A stretch of DNA of 64,000 nucleotides, taken from positions 1 to 64,000 of the forward strand of contig NZ_JACJTQ010000026.1 in assembly GCF_014698735.1 (NCBI RefSeq). Reading direction: 5' to 3'. The notes beneath the pieces were generated by a model. The model was not told the DNA's origin. It saw only the letters and a list, made by a program, of their open reading frames with translations, and did not search any database. The DNA is from Anabaena catenula FACHB-362 (GTDB taxonomy: Bacteria; Cyanobacteriota; Cyanobacteriia; Cyanobacteriales; Nostocaceae). Shown piece by piece: positions 47,809 through 55,796 of this stretch (position 1 is its first letter; every line of letters begins with the position of its first letter). The position numbers and the translations under genes are program-made.

Positions 47809-50250
47809 CTATTTTGGTACAAAGTTGTAGCCAGTGGGTGTAGTGGAATCTGGTTGTATCTGAACTATCACAGCTTTACCAATTCTATCGCCAGTGCGAT
47901 CGCCCCATGATAAAAACTTAATTGTCCCTGTAACACCTGGAAAGGAAAAATTATTAGTCAAAGCCTTTTCAATATCTATTCTCGTACTACCTTTTTTTTG
48001 GATAGCAATAGCCACCGTTTTAGTAGCATCAAAAGCCGTAGCTGTACGCCAAGTAATTAAACTTTGTTCACCCCAAAGGTGTTTAGCATTTTGCACAAAT
48101 TCTTGATTATCTGCAACATTAATGTTCCAAGGAACTGCCAATATCATACCATTAACTGCATTACCAGCCGCAATAGTTTTTTGAGTTTCTAAACTGGGAT
48201 TTCCTAATAATAATAACTTGCCTTGATTACTTTTAGCAATTTCAAGAGCTTGATTAATTCTGTCAACTTGAGGATTAAGGAGAATAGTATTTACATTTTG
48301 CTCAATTGCATTTTGAATAATCTTCTCACTTTGGAAATTTTCAGCAGCGAAATCACAATTAATATCATTAACTAATTCCAAGTTTCTACTATTCATAGCA
48401 TTAACAAAAGCTCGATCAAAAGACTGGTCTGTGGCTTTAGAATCACTACAAATAACAATCTTACTGTTTTTAGTGTTTTTGGCATATTCAGCCAGAGCTT
48501 CCGCAGTAGCATTAAAACTAATTACAGTCCTATAAATATAATTACCATGAGTTCGATCTTGACGATCTGTTAATTTTGTAGAGCTACTAGTTGGGGAAAT
48601 CATCACCAACTTTCCAGCTTGATATATATCAGCAGCAGGTACACTGGCATCACTACTATTATGACCAACCACTGCTAAAATATCCGCATTTTTTACAAAT
48701 CTGTGAGCGATTTCTTTAGCAATTTCTGGATTATTATCATCATTAGCAATTTGTATTTGTAAAAACTTACTATTCACTCCACCATCATTATTTATCTCTT
48801 GTTGCGCTTGTGCGACTCCTCTAAGAATTTCTTGCGCTACAAGAGGATTATTACCTATAGGTACAGCTACACCAATTTTGATTACTTCTTTATTAGCAAT
48901 CTTCGCATTTTCTAAATATATTCTCGCTTCTGGATCATGGGGATACTCCTGTAAATAAGTAGTAAATCTTCTAATTGCTTGATGATAATTTTTCCACCAA
49001 AATAATTTTACGGCTTCTGGTTTATCTAAATTAGTCAACGAACTAAATAATATTTTATCACCATAACTAAACCGATTCTGCAATTTGATTTCCTTTAAAC
49101 TCAGCCAGAAAACAGCACCAATTATTACTAATGACATCGTAGCTATGATTGACTGTACAGCTATCTTTTGTAAATTACGAGGTTGGGGATATTTGAGTAA
49201 TGCTGCGGCTGGATTTTGAAAGATTACAGGTATCCAAGAAGCACAAGGATATTGATTTTCTAATTCTTCCTGTAAACGCACACGCGCTTGTTGAACAGAA
49301 GTATATAAAGATTCACCAGATGCAAAAACTGTGAGAAAATATTCTAGAAAATGTTGAGCGACAATATCAGGAACAGGTTCTCGCATCACAATTGTATAAG
49401 GAATTCTCAAATCAGCTAAATTGCGTGCTAATCCTAATCCATCACAAGAATTAAAAATTGCTAATTTCAATCCTTTTTTAACAGCGTATCCCAGAGAATG
49501 ACGCAACTGTAAAAGTGATAAACTTTCATTGTCATTAATTTGAATTTCTCCCCAACTATCACCTTCTTGACTACAACTATGTCCAGCAAAAAATAAAATA
49601 TCCCAAGATTGATTCCATAATTTATTTACTATTTCTTGACGTGAAGGTTGCAGCAAAGGTTCAATAATTGCACCTGGTAATTTTGCTGTCAATGCTTGTA
49701 AATCTGGTTGAATATCAATTCCTTCACTGTTCCCTAAAATAGCCAGAATTTTCACTGGAGTTTTTAATTGGATTTTTGATGGTTTATACTCTGAACTAAT
49801 TACAACCTCTGGTTGAATATGAGTGGTATGAAATATTTCCCATAAATGCCAAGGAAGTCTTCTTAACAGTGAATCTTGTGTTTCTAAAATAAAGCGGACA
49901 TTATCCCATTCACCGATTTTTTGTAAAAATTGCCTTTCTAATTTTCTTACAGATGGTTGATTTAACCAATCATTAAAACTAGATTGAAATTTTTGAGCAG
50001 CAGTATCACAAACTTCTGTAGTAGATACATTAGTGATTTGCGTTTGCGGAACAGTAATTAACCAATTCCCAGGCAATTTATAATAAGCTGATTGCCATTC
50101 ATAATAAGTTTGAGGAATTTCTAAAGCCGACGGAAACCTGCCAGAAATTTCTGCGAAATGGGGTTTACCGTCTTCCCCAATTCTGATTTTGACCGGAAAT
50201 CCTGTTTCAAAACTACCTTCCCCAATTTCAAATATTACCAGCTTACCCAC
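47809..50250 (-). CDS. transmembrane CHAT protease fused to a periplasmic binding domain
   Basis: An 813-residue chimera. The N-terminal region (about 1-115) is unassigned. Residues about 120-350 form a CHAT (caspase-like) domain with the His-Cys dyad visible: H224 in FFAGHS and C269 in IFNSCDG. One hydrophobic helix follows (about 364-385), then a TPR-like stretch (about 415-450). Residues about 455-813 are a type-1 periplasmic binding domain of the LivK kind (IKIGVAVPIGNNP through AVVGHNSSDASVPA and YRTVISFNATAEALAEY). The topology implied is protease inside, ligand sensor outside. It is the last of a minus-strand set after a sigma-like and a DUF1822 gene. The start is GTG with AAGG about 8 nt upstream. 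Confidence 0.88.
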   Translation of the reverse strand: MGKLVIFEIGEGSFETGFPVKIRIGEDGKPHFAEISGRFPSALEIPQTYYEWQSAYYKLPGNWLITVPQTQITNVSTTEVCDTAAQKFQSSFNDWLNQPSVRKLERQFLQKIGEWDNVRFILETQDSLLRRLPWHLWEIFHTTHIQPEVVISSEYKPSKIQLKTPVKILAILGNSEGIDIQPDLQALTAKLPGAIIEPLLQPSRQEIVNKLWNQSWDILFFAGHSCSQEGDSWGEIQINDNESLSLLQLRHSLGYAVKKGLKLAIFNSCDGLGLARNLADLRIPYTIVMREPVPDIVAQHFLEYFLTVFASGESLYTSVQQARVRLQEELENQYPCASWIPVIFQNPAAALLKYPQPRNLQKIAVQSIIATMSLVIIGAVFWLSLKEIKLQNRFSYGDKILFSSLTNLDKPEAVKLFWWKNYHQAIRRFTTYLQEYPHDPEARIYLENAKIANKEVIKIGVAVPIGNNPLVAQEILRGVAQAQQEINNDGGVNSKFLQIQIANDDNNPEIAKEIAHRFVKNADILAVVGHNSSDASVPAADIYQAGKLVMISPTSSSTKLTDRQDRTHGNYIYRTVISFNATAEALAEYAKNTKNSKIVICSDSKATDQSFDRAFVNAMNSRNLELVNDINCDFAAENFQSEKIIQNAIEQNVNTILLNPQVDRINQALEIAKSNQGKLLLLGNPSLETQKTIAAGNAVNGMILAVPWNINVADNQEFVQNAKHLWGEQSLITWRTATAFDATKTVAIAIQKKGSTRIDIEKALTNNFSFPGVTGTIKFLSWGDRTGDRIGKAVIVQIQPDSTTPTGYNFVPK

Positions 50251-50312
50251 TGTTGTTACCTTAATTGATTCGTCTGATTAAATGACAAATTTTTCTGTGC
50301 TAGTCTATGTAG

Positions 50313-50388
50313 GTTGGGTTGAGGAACGAAACCCAACAACTCTTACTATACTACCGCTAATGTTGGGTTTCACGTTGTTCAACCCAAC
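50313..50388. repeat. pair of inverted GTTGGGTT palindromes
   Basis: One palindrome lies at 50313-50337 (GTTGGGTT...AACCCAAC) and a second, inverted, at 50362-50388. The whole segment is therefore also an inverted repeat. It fills much of the 168-nt gap between the DUF1822 and CHAT genes and could end or attenuate the transcript. Confidence 0.65.
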
Positions 50389-50418
50389 CTACAATTTTCT
50401 TAACTAAACCGTATTGGT

Positions 50419-51540
50419 TTAAATGACAAACTTTTCTGTAATGATTGCATTATTTAGAGTAACCCGAATTTGGAATTTTTCACCTAATTCAGCACAAAAT
50501 TTTAATTGGATGTAATTATCTCTTTGTTGTCTAGCTTGAACTTCTAAAAATGGCTGTCCATTTTCATATAATCCTGCTAATAATAAATCTGTTGGTAAAT
50601 AAGTCTGATTTCCCATTGGATATACTCGCAAAAGCACAGCAAAACTTTTATCTACTTTGGGTAAAATAGCCACCATTAAAGCTACAGGATTTCCCGCTAA
50701 CTGCATTCCTAAATCCATAATCCTTCTAGCAGTAATTACAGGATGATTTGGTGCTATATTCCATAAAACTTCTGCTAGAGTCCAACGAATTTCTTCATCA
50801 TTGGTAGTTTGTAAAAGATGAACAAGAATATCCGTTACTTCTACATCTGAATTAGGTAATAATGTTGATGGCAAGATTTTTTCCCAACTGCGCTGGGGAT
50901 ATAATTGTTCAATAACTTGCCAAACTTTTTTGGGTGTGTCTATTTCAAATCCCCGCACTTTTAAAGAACGAAAGGCTAATTGCGGACTTTTCTGTAAAGC
51001 TAATTCCTCAATACTTTGCCATTGAGATGTATATATTCCCTCTAACCATTGTCTTAATTGTACACCTGAAAATTGATGGTAATGTTCTATGAAAAGTTCT
51101 AATGGTTGTAACTGTTCTAGGTTAATTTCTGTTGTGCTAACTTGTGGTAAAAATCCTCTAATTTTGGCTTCTTGGCAGGTTTTATTAATTTCAACTACCA
51201 CATAACCAAAACGATTATTCGAGACTTCAGGAGGAACATAACAAACTTCTTCTCCTGTTCTGATATATCTACATTCTAAATGTCCGATTCCAGTTAATAC
51301 TAAATCTGCCACATCTGCACCCATTCTTCCCCAGCAATCCCAACTATGACTAGCTTCTATGGCTGTAGAAATATCTAACATTTGCAAATAATTATTTACA
51401 ACTTGTACAGCTAAAGTATTCAGATATACTTGTTTAGCTTTTTGTTGATTTGGTTGTTCTTGGGCAAATTGTAAGGCTGTATCTCGGAACTTTGCGGAAA
51501 TAGGAATAGAAATGCTTTGCTGTTCAGTAGGATAATTCAT
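50419..51540 (-). CDS. DUF1822 family protein
   Basis: A 373-residue soluble protein of the cyanobacterial DUF1822 family. The N-terminal ISIPISAKFRDTALQFAQEQ and LNTLAVQVVNNYLQMLDI are typical, followed by SHSWDCWGRMGADVADL. A HEAT-like helical stretch (EEIRWTLAEVLWNIAPNHP) lies at about 255-275 and a beta-rich C-terminal end follows. It has no membrane segment. The function is unknown. It starts 6 nt after the stop of the sigma-like gene, so the two are translationally linked. An anti-sigma or adaptor role is a guess based on that coupling and on the CHAT protease gene that follows. Confidence 0.85.
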   Translation of the reverse strand: MNYPTEQQSISIPISAKFRDTALQFAQEQPNQQKAKQVYLNTLAVQVVNNYLQMLDISTAIEASHSWDCWGRMGADVADLVLTGIGHLECRYIRTGEEVCYVPPEVSNNRFGYVVVEINKTCQEAKIRGFLPQVSTTEINLEQLQPLELFIEHYHQFSGVQLRQWLEGIYTSQWQSIEELALQKSPQLAFRSLKVRGFEIDTPKKVWQVIEQLYPQRSWEKILPSTLLPNSDVEVTDILVHLLQTTNDEEIRWTLAEVLWNIAPNHPVITARRIMDLGMQLAGNPVALMVAILPKVDKSFAVLLRVYPMGNQTYLPTDLLLAGLYENGQPFLEVQARQQRDNYIQLKFCAELGEKFQIRVTLNNAIITEKFVI

Positions 51541-51546
51541 GAGGTA

Positions 51547-52212
51547 CTATATATCAAAATAACCTTCGCTATCAAAATAAGCTTGAGATTTACCAAAATT
51601 GAGGAGACGGGGAAAGCACTGACGTTGATAGAAATTGCTGAGAGTTGCTACAGGTATACCAAACTCTACAGATAAATCTATCCAAGATGTTTCCGGTGGT
51701 AAACGACGAGCAATTAAAACGTAACAATTAACATCAGGACGATCTCTTATATGAATACGTTGTAGTTCGAGAGAATTTGTTTTTAACCATTCTTTAATTT
51801 CATTTAATATTGGTCTTGGTTCTGGTGGTGCAGGAATTAAATTTGTAGGATCTATTTGTTGTTCATTGTCTTCTAGGAGTAAATCAAATTTATTTTTTTG
51901 TTCATAATAATTATTTTTTTTATCTTGCAATCGATAACCTAAGTAATTATTAATCCAAGTGATAACGCTACTTTTCTCAGGATTATAAGATTCTTTTGCA
52001 GTAGTCGCTTCACAAAGATTTCGGCAAAAAAACCACCAAGTTTCCTGTAAAGCTTCTTCTGCATCAGGTATACCAACTCCGCGCAATAATTTACCAGTTT
52101 TTTGAATCAGTAAAATAATTTGATTGAGTCCTTTTTGACGGGCAAGACTACCACTAGGATGTTGACAGGTTTCTTGAATAAGTTGGAGGATTTTTGCTTC
52201 TAATTCATCCAT
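51547..52212 (-). CDS. sigma-70-like protein
   Basis: A 221-residue protein resembling an ECF-type sigma factor. A region-2-like helix (IPDAEEALQETWWFFCRNL, then KSSVITWINNYLGYRLQD) lies at about 46-96. A divergent region-4-like HTH lies near the C-terminus (WIDLSVEFGIPVATLSNFYQR, with -RLLNFGKSQ after it). Region 2 lacks the strongly basic -10-binding residues of housekeeping sigma factors, so promoter recognition is uncertain. It is the first gene of the sigma-DUF1822-CHAT set; DUF1822 follows after 6 nt. Confidence 0.78.
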   Translation of the reverse strand: MDELEAKILQLIQETCQHPSGSLARQKGLNQIILLIQKTGKLLRGVGIPDAEEALQETWWFFCRNLCEATTAKESYNPEKSSVITWINNYLGYRLQDKKNNYYEQKNKFDLLLEDNEQQIDPTNLIPAPPEPRPILNEIKEWLKTNSLELQRIHIRDRPDVNCYVLIARRLPPETSWIDLSVEFGIPVATLSNFYQRQCFPRLLNFGKSQAYFDSEGYFDI

Positions 52213-52289
52213 TTGATTAGGTTAATTTGATCGTGATACATAATACTATTCTTTTGAGATTGCTATAAAGCGGCAAAAAACATTTTCCC

Positions 52290-54659
52290 CTATTTTCGAT
52301 CAATGTTTATCTTCTGAATTAAATCGAGAATATATTGATATTGGACTATTTTCCCTTGTTGTTCAAATAGTTTAGATGCTTTTTGCAAATCAGCGATTGC
52401 ACCTTTCTTATCTCGTGATTGAAGGTGGGCAGCACCTCGGTTATAGTAAGCTTCTGCATAGTTAGGATTAATACGCAGAGCTTGATTAAAATCTTCTATC
52501 GTCCCTTTCATATCTCCCAATTGAGCGCGGGCAAGACCTCGGTTAAAGTATGCTTCTGCCAAGTTAGGATTAATACGCAGAGCTTGGTTAAAATCTTCTA
52601 TCGCCCCTTTCATATCTCCCAATTGAGCGCGGGCAAAACCTCGGTTATAGTAAGCTTCTGCCAAGTTAGGATTAATATGCAGAGCTTGGTTGTAATCTTC
52701 TATCGCCCCTTTCACATTTCCAGATTCACGACGGGTAACACCTCGGTTAATGTAAGCTTCTACATAGTTAGGATTAATACGCAAAGCTTGATCAAAATCT
52801 TCAATCTCCGCTTGCTTATCTCCTGAATAATTGTGGGCAAGACCTCGGTTATAGTAAGCTTCTGCATAATTAGGATTAAGACGTATAGCTTGGTTGAAAT
52901 CTTCTATCGCCCCTTTCACATCTCCCGATTCACAACGGGCAGCACCTCGGTTACAGTATGCTTCTGCCAAGTTAGGATTAAGACGTATAGCTTGGTTGAA
53001 ATCTTCTATCGCCCCTTTCATATCTCCCAATTGAGCGCGGGCAAAACCTCGATTTTGGTAGGCTTGTGCAAGGTTAGGATTAATACGCAGTCCTTGGTTG
53101 TAATCTTCAATTGCTCGTTTTATATCTCCTGATTCACGTCGGGCATTACCTCGGTTAAGGTAAGCTTCTGCCAAGTTAGGATTAATACGCAGGGCTTGGT
53201 TGCAATCTTCAATTGCTCCTTTAAAATCTCCTGATTCACAATGGGCAAAACCTCGGTTAAGGTAAGCTTCTGCCAATTTAGGATTAATACGCAGGGCTTG
53301 GTTGCAATCTTCAATTGCTCCTTGCACATCTCCAGCTTCACAACGGGCATTACCTCGGTTACAGTATGCTTCTGCAAAGTTGGGATTAATACTTAGAGCT
53401 TGGTTGTAATCTTCCATCCCCCCGTTCATATCTCCCGATTGAAGACGGGCAAAACCTCGGCTCAAATAGGCTTCTACAGAGTTAGGATTAATACTTAGAG
53501 CTTGATTATAATCTTCCATCGCTCCTTTCATATCTCCTAATTTACTGCGGGCATTACCTCGGTTACAGTATGCTTCTGCAAAGTTGGGATTAATACTTAG
53601 GGCTTGACTGTAATATTCCATTGCCGCCTTCATATCACCAGATTGAGCGCAGGCATTACCTTGATTGTAATATTTAATTGCCTCTTTCACATCTCCTAAT
53701 TCACCGGGTGTATTACCGCCATCCTCACGAACACTACTACTTTTACTAGTTACTGGAATCGCTTTTTCATCCTTGTTATGGTCAGAACAGTTTTTACATT
53801 CCTGTATAAATCGGATAACTCTTTGTTTTCCTCTAATCGTTGTAACAATAAACTCTTGATAAGTCCAGTTGAGGGTAAATTTTTTGCAGTGAGGACATTG
53901 GCGATTATTAATTGCTAAAATTATTTTTGAAAAAAAAACTAGTACAAATAACCCAGCCAGTATAATTTGCCAATTGTCCCAGAAGTTACCTTGTTGCCAA
54001 TTAGGTTTAGTGATATTGAGAATGTTGCTAGGAAATGTAATCTGAATTTCTAAGTTTTCTTGTGCTTGAATAGGCTGAGTAGCAACAAACTCGAATGTTT
54101 TCGGATTTACTTGACGGGCTGTAGCCGCAGTACCAAAATTTTTAAACTCTAAGACTTTACCAGATAAAGCTTCCGGTAATTGTACCTGAACTTTTGCTGC
54201 TTGAACTGGGGCTTTGCGATCTGCAAAAATCGCTTTCCAGTAAACCTGAGTATTATCATCATTAATTTGTAATCCACCAATTAAACGATATTTTACAACA
54301 AAAGTATGTGTTTCTGGCGGTTTTAATTCATGTTGCCAACGAATCCAAAATTGATTATTTTCAATTCCTGTTTCACTAGGAATGATTTGATTATTTTCTT
54401 CAACTGTTACATCTTTAATTTCATCAACTTTATCTAAACGAATATAGCGATATCGTTGATTTGAGTAATCAGATTTGAACACATATTTTTGTTCTTCTGT
54501 AATCAACATATCTCCGTTGGTTTGTACGTCAATGTTAACGTTGATATAGTCCCAATAAAACGGTAATTCCTGGGCAAAAGCATGAGTAAATGTAATTAGA
54601 ACTGTCATTAATACAGCTATTAAAGAAAACCCAATTCTTCTCATCAAAAATTTATTCAT
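52290..54659 (-). CDS. DUF2207 membrane protein with 13 C-terminal TPR repeats
   Basis: A 789-residue protein. A signal peptide (about 1-29) leads into a DUF2207 extracytoplasmic beta domain (about 32-225; VNIDVQTNGDMLITEEQKY is the usual opening). A membrane helix lies near 230-250 (IILAGLFVLVFFSKIILAI). Next is a possible zinc ribbon (CPHCKKF ... CKNCSDH). From about residue 320, 13 TPR units of 34 residues follow, with the consensus NRGxAxxxxGDxKGAIEDFN. The units are nearly identical at DNA level (102-nt period). The protein therefore has an outside sensor-like domain and a cytoplasmic scaffold. The sigma-like gene follows after 77 nt. Confidence 0.88.
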   Translation of the reverse strand: MNKFLMRRIGFSLIAVLMTVLITFTHAFAQELPFYWDYINVNIDVQTNGDMLITEEQKYVFKSDYSNQRYRYIRLDKVDEIKDVTVEENNQIIPSETGIENNQFWIRWQHELKPPETHTFVVKYRLIGGLQINDDNTQVYWKAIFADRKAPVQAAKVQVQLPEALSGKVLEFKNFGTAATARQVNPKTFEFVATQPIQAQENLEIQITFPSNILNITKPNWQQGNFWDNWQIILAGLFVLVFFSKIILAINNRQCPHCKKFTLNWTYQEFIVTTIRGKQRVIRFIQECKNCSDHNKDEKAIPVTSKSSSVREDGGNTPGELGDVKEAIKYYNQGNACAQSGDMKAAMEYYSQALSINPNFAEAYCNRGNARSKLGDMKGAMEDYNQALSINPNSVEAYLSRGFARLQSGDMNGGMEDYNQALSINPNFAEAYCNRGNARCEAGDVQGAIEDCNQALRINPKLAEAYLNRGFAHCESGDFKGAIEDCNQALRINPNLAEAYLNRGNARRESGDIKRAIEDYNQGLRINPNLAQAYQNRGFARAQLGDMKGAIEDFNQAIRLNPNLAEAYCNRGAARCESGDVKGAIEDFNQAIRLNPNYAEAYYNRGLAHNYSGDKQAEIEDFDQALRINPNYVEAYINRGVTRRESGNVKGAIEDYNQALHINPNLAEAYYNRGFARAQLGDMKGAIEDFNQALRINPNLAEAYFNRGLARAQLGDMKGTIEDFNQALRINPNYAEAYYNRGAAHLQSRDKKGAIADLQKASKLFEQQGKIVQYQYILDLIQKINIDRK
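52400..53700 (-). repeat. 102-nt tandem coding repeats (TPR units)
   Basis: About 13 copies of a 102-nt unit, each encoding one TPR (helix pair ending INPNLAEAY or a close variant). The high DNA identity between neighbours suggests recent duplication, and copy number may vary between strains. Confidence 0.85.
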
Positions 54660-54770
54660 ATTTTCCTTTTCTCTGCGTTCTTTGCGCTACGCCAGTTGCT
54701 ATAAGTCGGCAGAGCCGCCCAACGCACTGGCTCCTCTGCGTGAGACAAAAATCAATAGCCTAGAAAACTA
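54660..54770. repeat. dispersed intergenic repeat
   Basis: GCCAGTTGCTATAAGTCGGC, AGAGCCGCCCAACGCACTGG and CTCCTCTGCGTGAG stand in series, a reverse-orientation relative of the repeat at 14461-14585. They separate the DUF2207 and glycine-rich genes. Confidence 0.65.
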
Positions 54771-54935
54771 TTAACCACCACCACCGCAACCGCCACCACC
54801 ACCACCACAACCTCCGCCACCGCAGCCACCACCACCGCAACCTCCGCCACCGCAACCACTACCACCGCAACCACTGCTACCGCAACCACCACCACTGCTA
54901 CCGCAACCACCACCACTGCTACCACCACCACCACT
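54771..54935. repeat. short GGX/GCG tandem run in the glycine-rich tail
   Basis: The minus-strand coding sequence is a run of (GGTGGCGGTTGC)-like units. It codes for the Gly/Cys tail and is prone to slippage. Open frames in other phases (such as a Val/Ala-only one at 54752-54934) are artefacts of the repeat. Confidence 0.75.
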
Positions 54936-55637
54936 TCTAGCAGATGTAAATATCACAAAGATCACAGAACCAACTACTATCAAGAAAAACCAGAATCCTA
55001 TAGAATTTTGAGAACTTTGAAAACTTTGGGAATTGCTATTATTTGATGCTAATAAAATCTGAGAATTGGTGAGGATTAATGTCAAGGTAAACAAAAATGC
55101 CAGATAAAATTTTGGGGGAAGAAAACGAGAAATATTTATGTTTGGTGACTTAAATACAGGTTTGGGTAAAACCCAATTTTTGTGAGTATCTATCCGCTGA
55201 AAATTAGCTTCTTTATCAAAACGAATATGAGAAGCTGGCCAAATATCTATGGGTGGAGTTTCTCCAAAAAACTGTTCGTAACTGGCTACAGTATTCAGAT
55301 ACCAATTATTAAATTTATTATATTCCTTGTCACCACCACGAGTGGGGCCATGATCTAGTTGTGTGCCTAATATTCTGCAAAAATCATCCCAATAAGATTG
55401 GGTATATGTTAAATGTAAATGCCAAACTTGATCTACTTGATCAGATGGTGTAACTGGATGTCCAGCAAAAACAGCAATAACTGCAAACTTTTTATATTCA
55501 TCAATTACACGCTGAGTATATTCAATTGTCCAGTTATTCTCCCTTGCTAATCTCTGACTAAAAGAGAAAGAAACGTTTTGTTCATCTAAAGAAAATTCTT
55601 GAAGACGTTGATATAATTCTGCTTGTTGAAGATTCAT
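54771..55637 (-). CDS. glycine-rich membrane protein (GRDP/TIGR04222-like)
   Basis: A 288-residue protein. The N-terminal soluble part (about 1-135) has the motif DQVWHLHLTYTQSYWDDFC (residues 67 on), as I recall it from glycine-rich domain-containing proteins and TIGR04222 membrane proteins. Two hydrophobic segments follow (about 176-197 and 214-232), then a Gly/Cys/Ser tail of about 55 residues built from GGGCGSSGGGC and GCGGGG units. The Cys-Gly pattern could bind metal or crosslink. A DUF2207 gene lies next downstream on the same strand; as I remember, these families co-occur. Function is unknown. Confidence 0.75.
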   Translation of the reverse strand: MNLQQAELYQRLQEFSLDEQNVSFSFSQRLARENNWTIEYTQRVIDEYKKFAVIAVFAGHPVTPSDQVDQVWHLHLTYTQSYWDDFCRILGTQLDHGPTRGGDKEYNKFNNWYLNTVASYEQFFGETPPIDIWPASHIRFDKEANFQRIDTHKNWVLPKPVFKSPNINISRFLPPKFYLAFLFTLTLILTNSQILLASNNSNSQSFQSSQNSIGFWFFLIVVGSVIFVIFTSARSGGGGSSGGGCGSSGGGCGSSGCGGSGCGGGGCGGGGCGGGGCGGGGGGCGGGG

Positions 55638-55737
55638 AGATTTTGGGAATTAATTTTTGGTTCTATGAGTTCTTCTGTGCAGACAGAGTTATGTTATCTA
55701 TATCTTTACAAAACTTTACAAATATAAAAAAATATAA

Positions 55738-55757
55738 AGACGGGAAATTTCCCGTCT
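55738..55757 (-). terminator. 20-bp perfect palindrome after the DnaJ-type gene
   Basis: AGACGGGAAATTTCCCGTCT is a perfect palindrome. On the minus strand, after the chaperone gene, it is followed by a T-rich stretch, which suits an intrinsic terminator. Confidence 0.6.
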
Positions 55758-55796
55758 CCAAGATGAACTAGCGAAAATGGTTCAGTTTGATGGTGG

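Noticed and set aside
52400-53700. CRISPR array or antisense genes in the repeated region
   Set aside because: The 102-nt repeats are coding TPR units without spacers, and plus-strand frames at 52419-53132 are their mirror images.
54752-54934. Val/Ala-only protein
   Set aside because: It is an out-of-frame reading of the Gly/Cys repeat in the glycine-rich gene.
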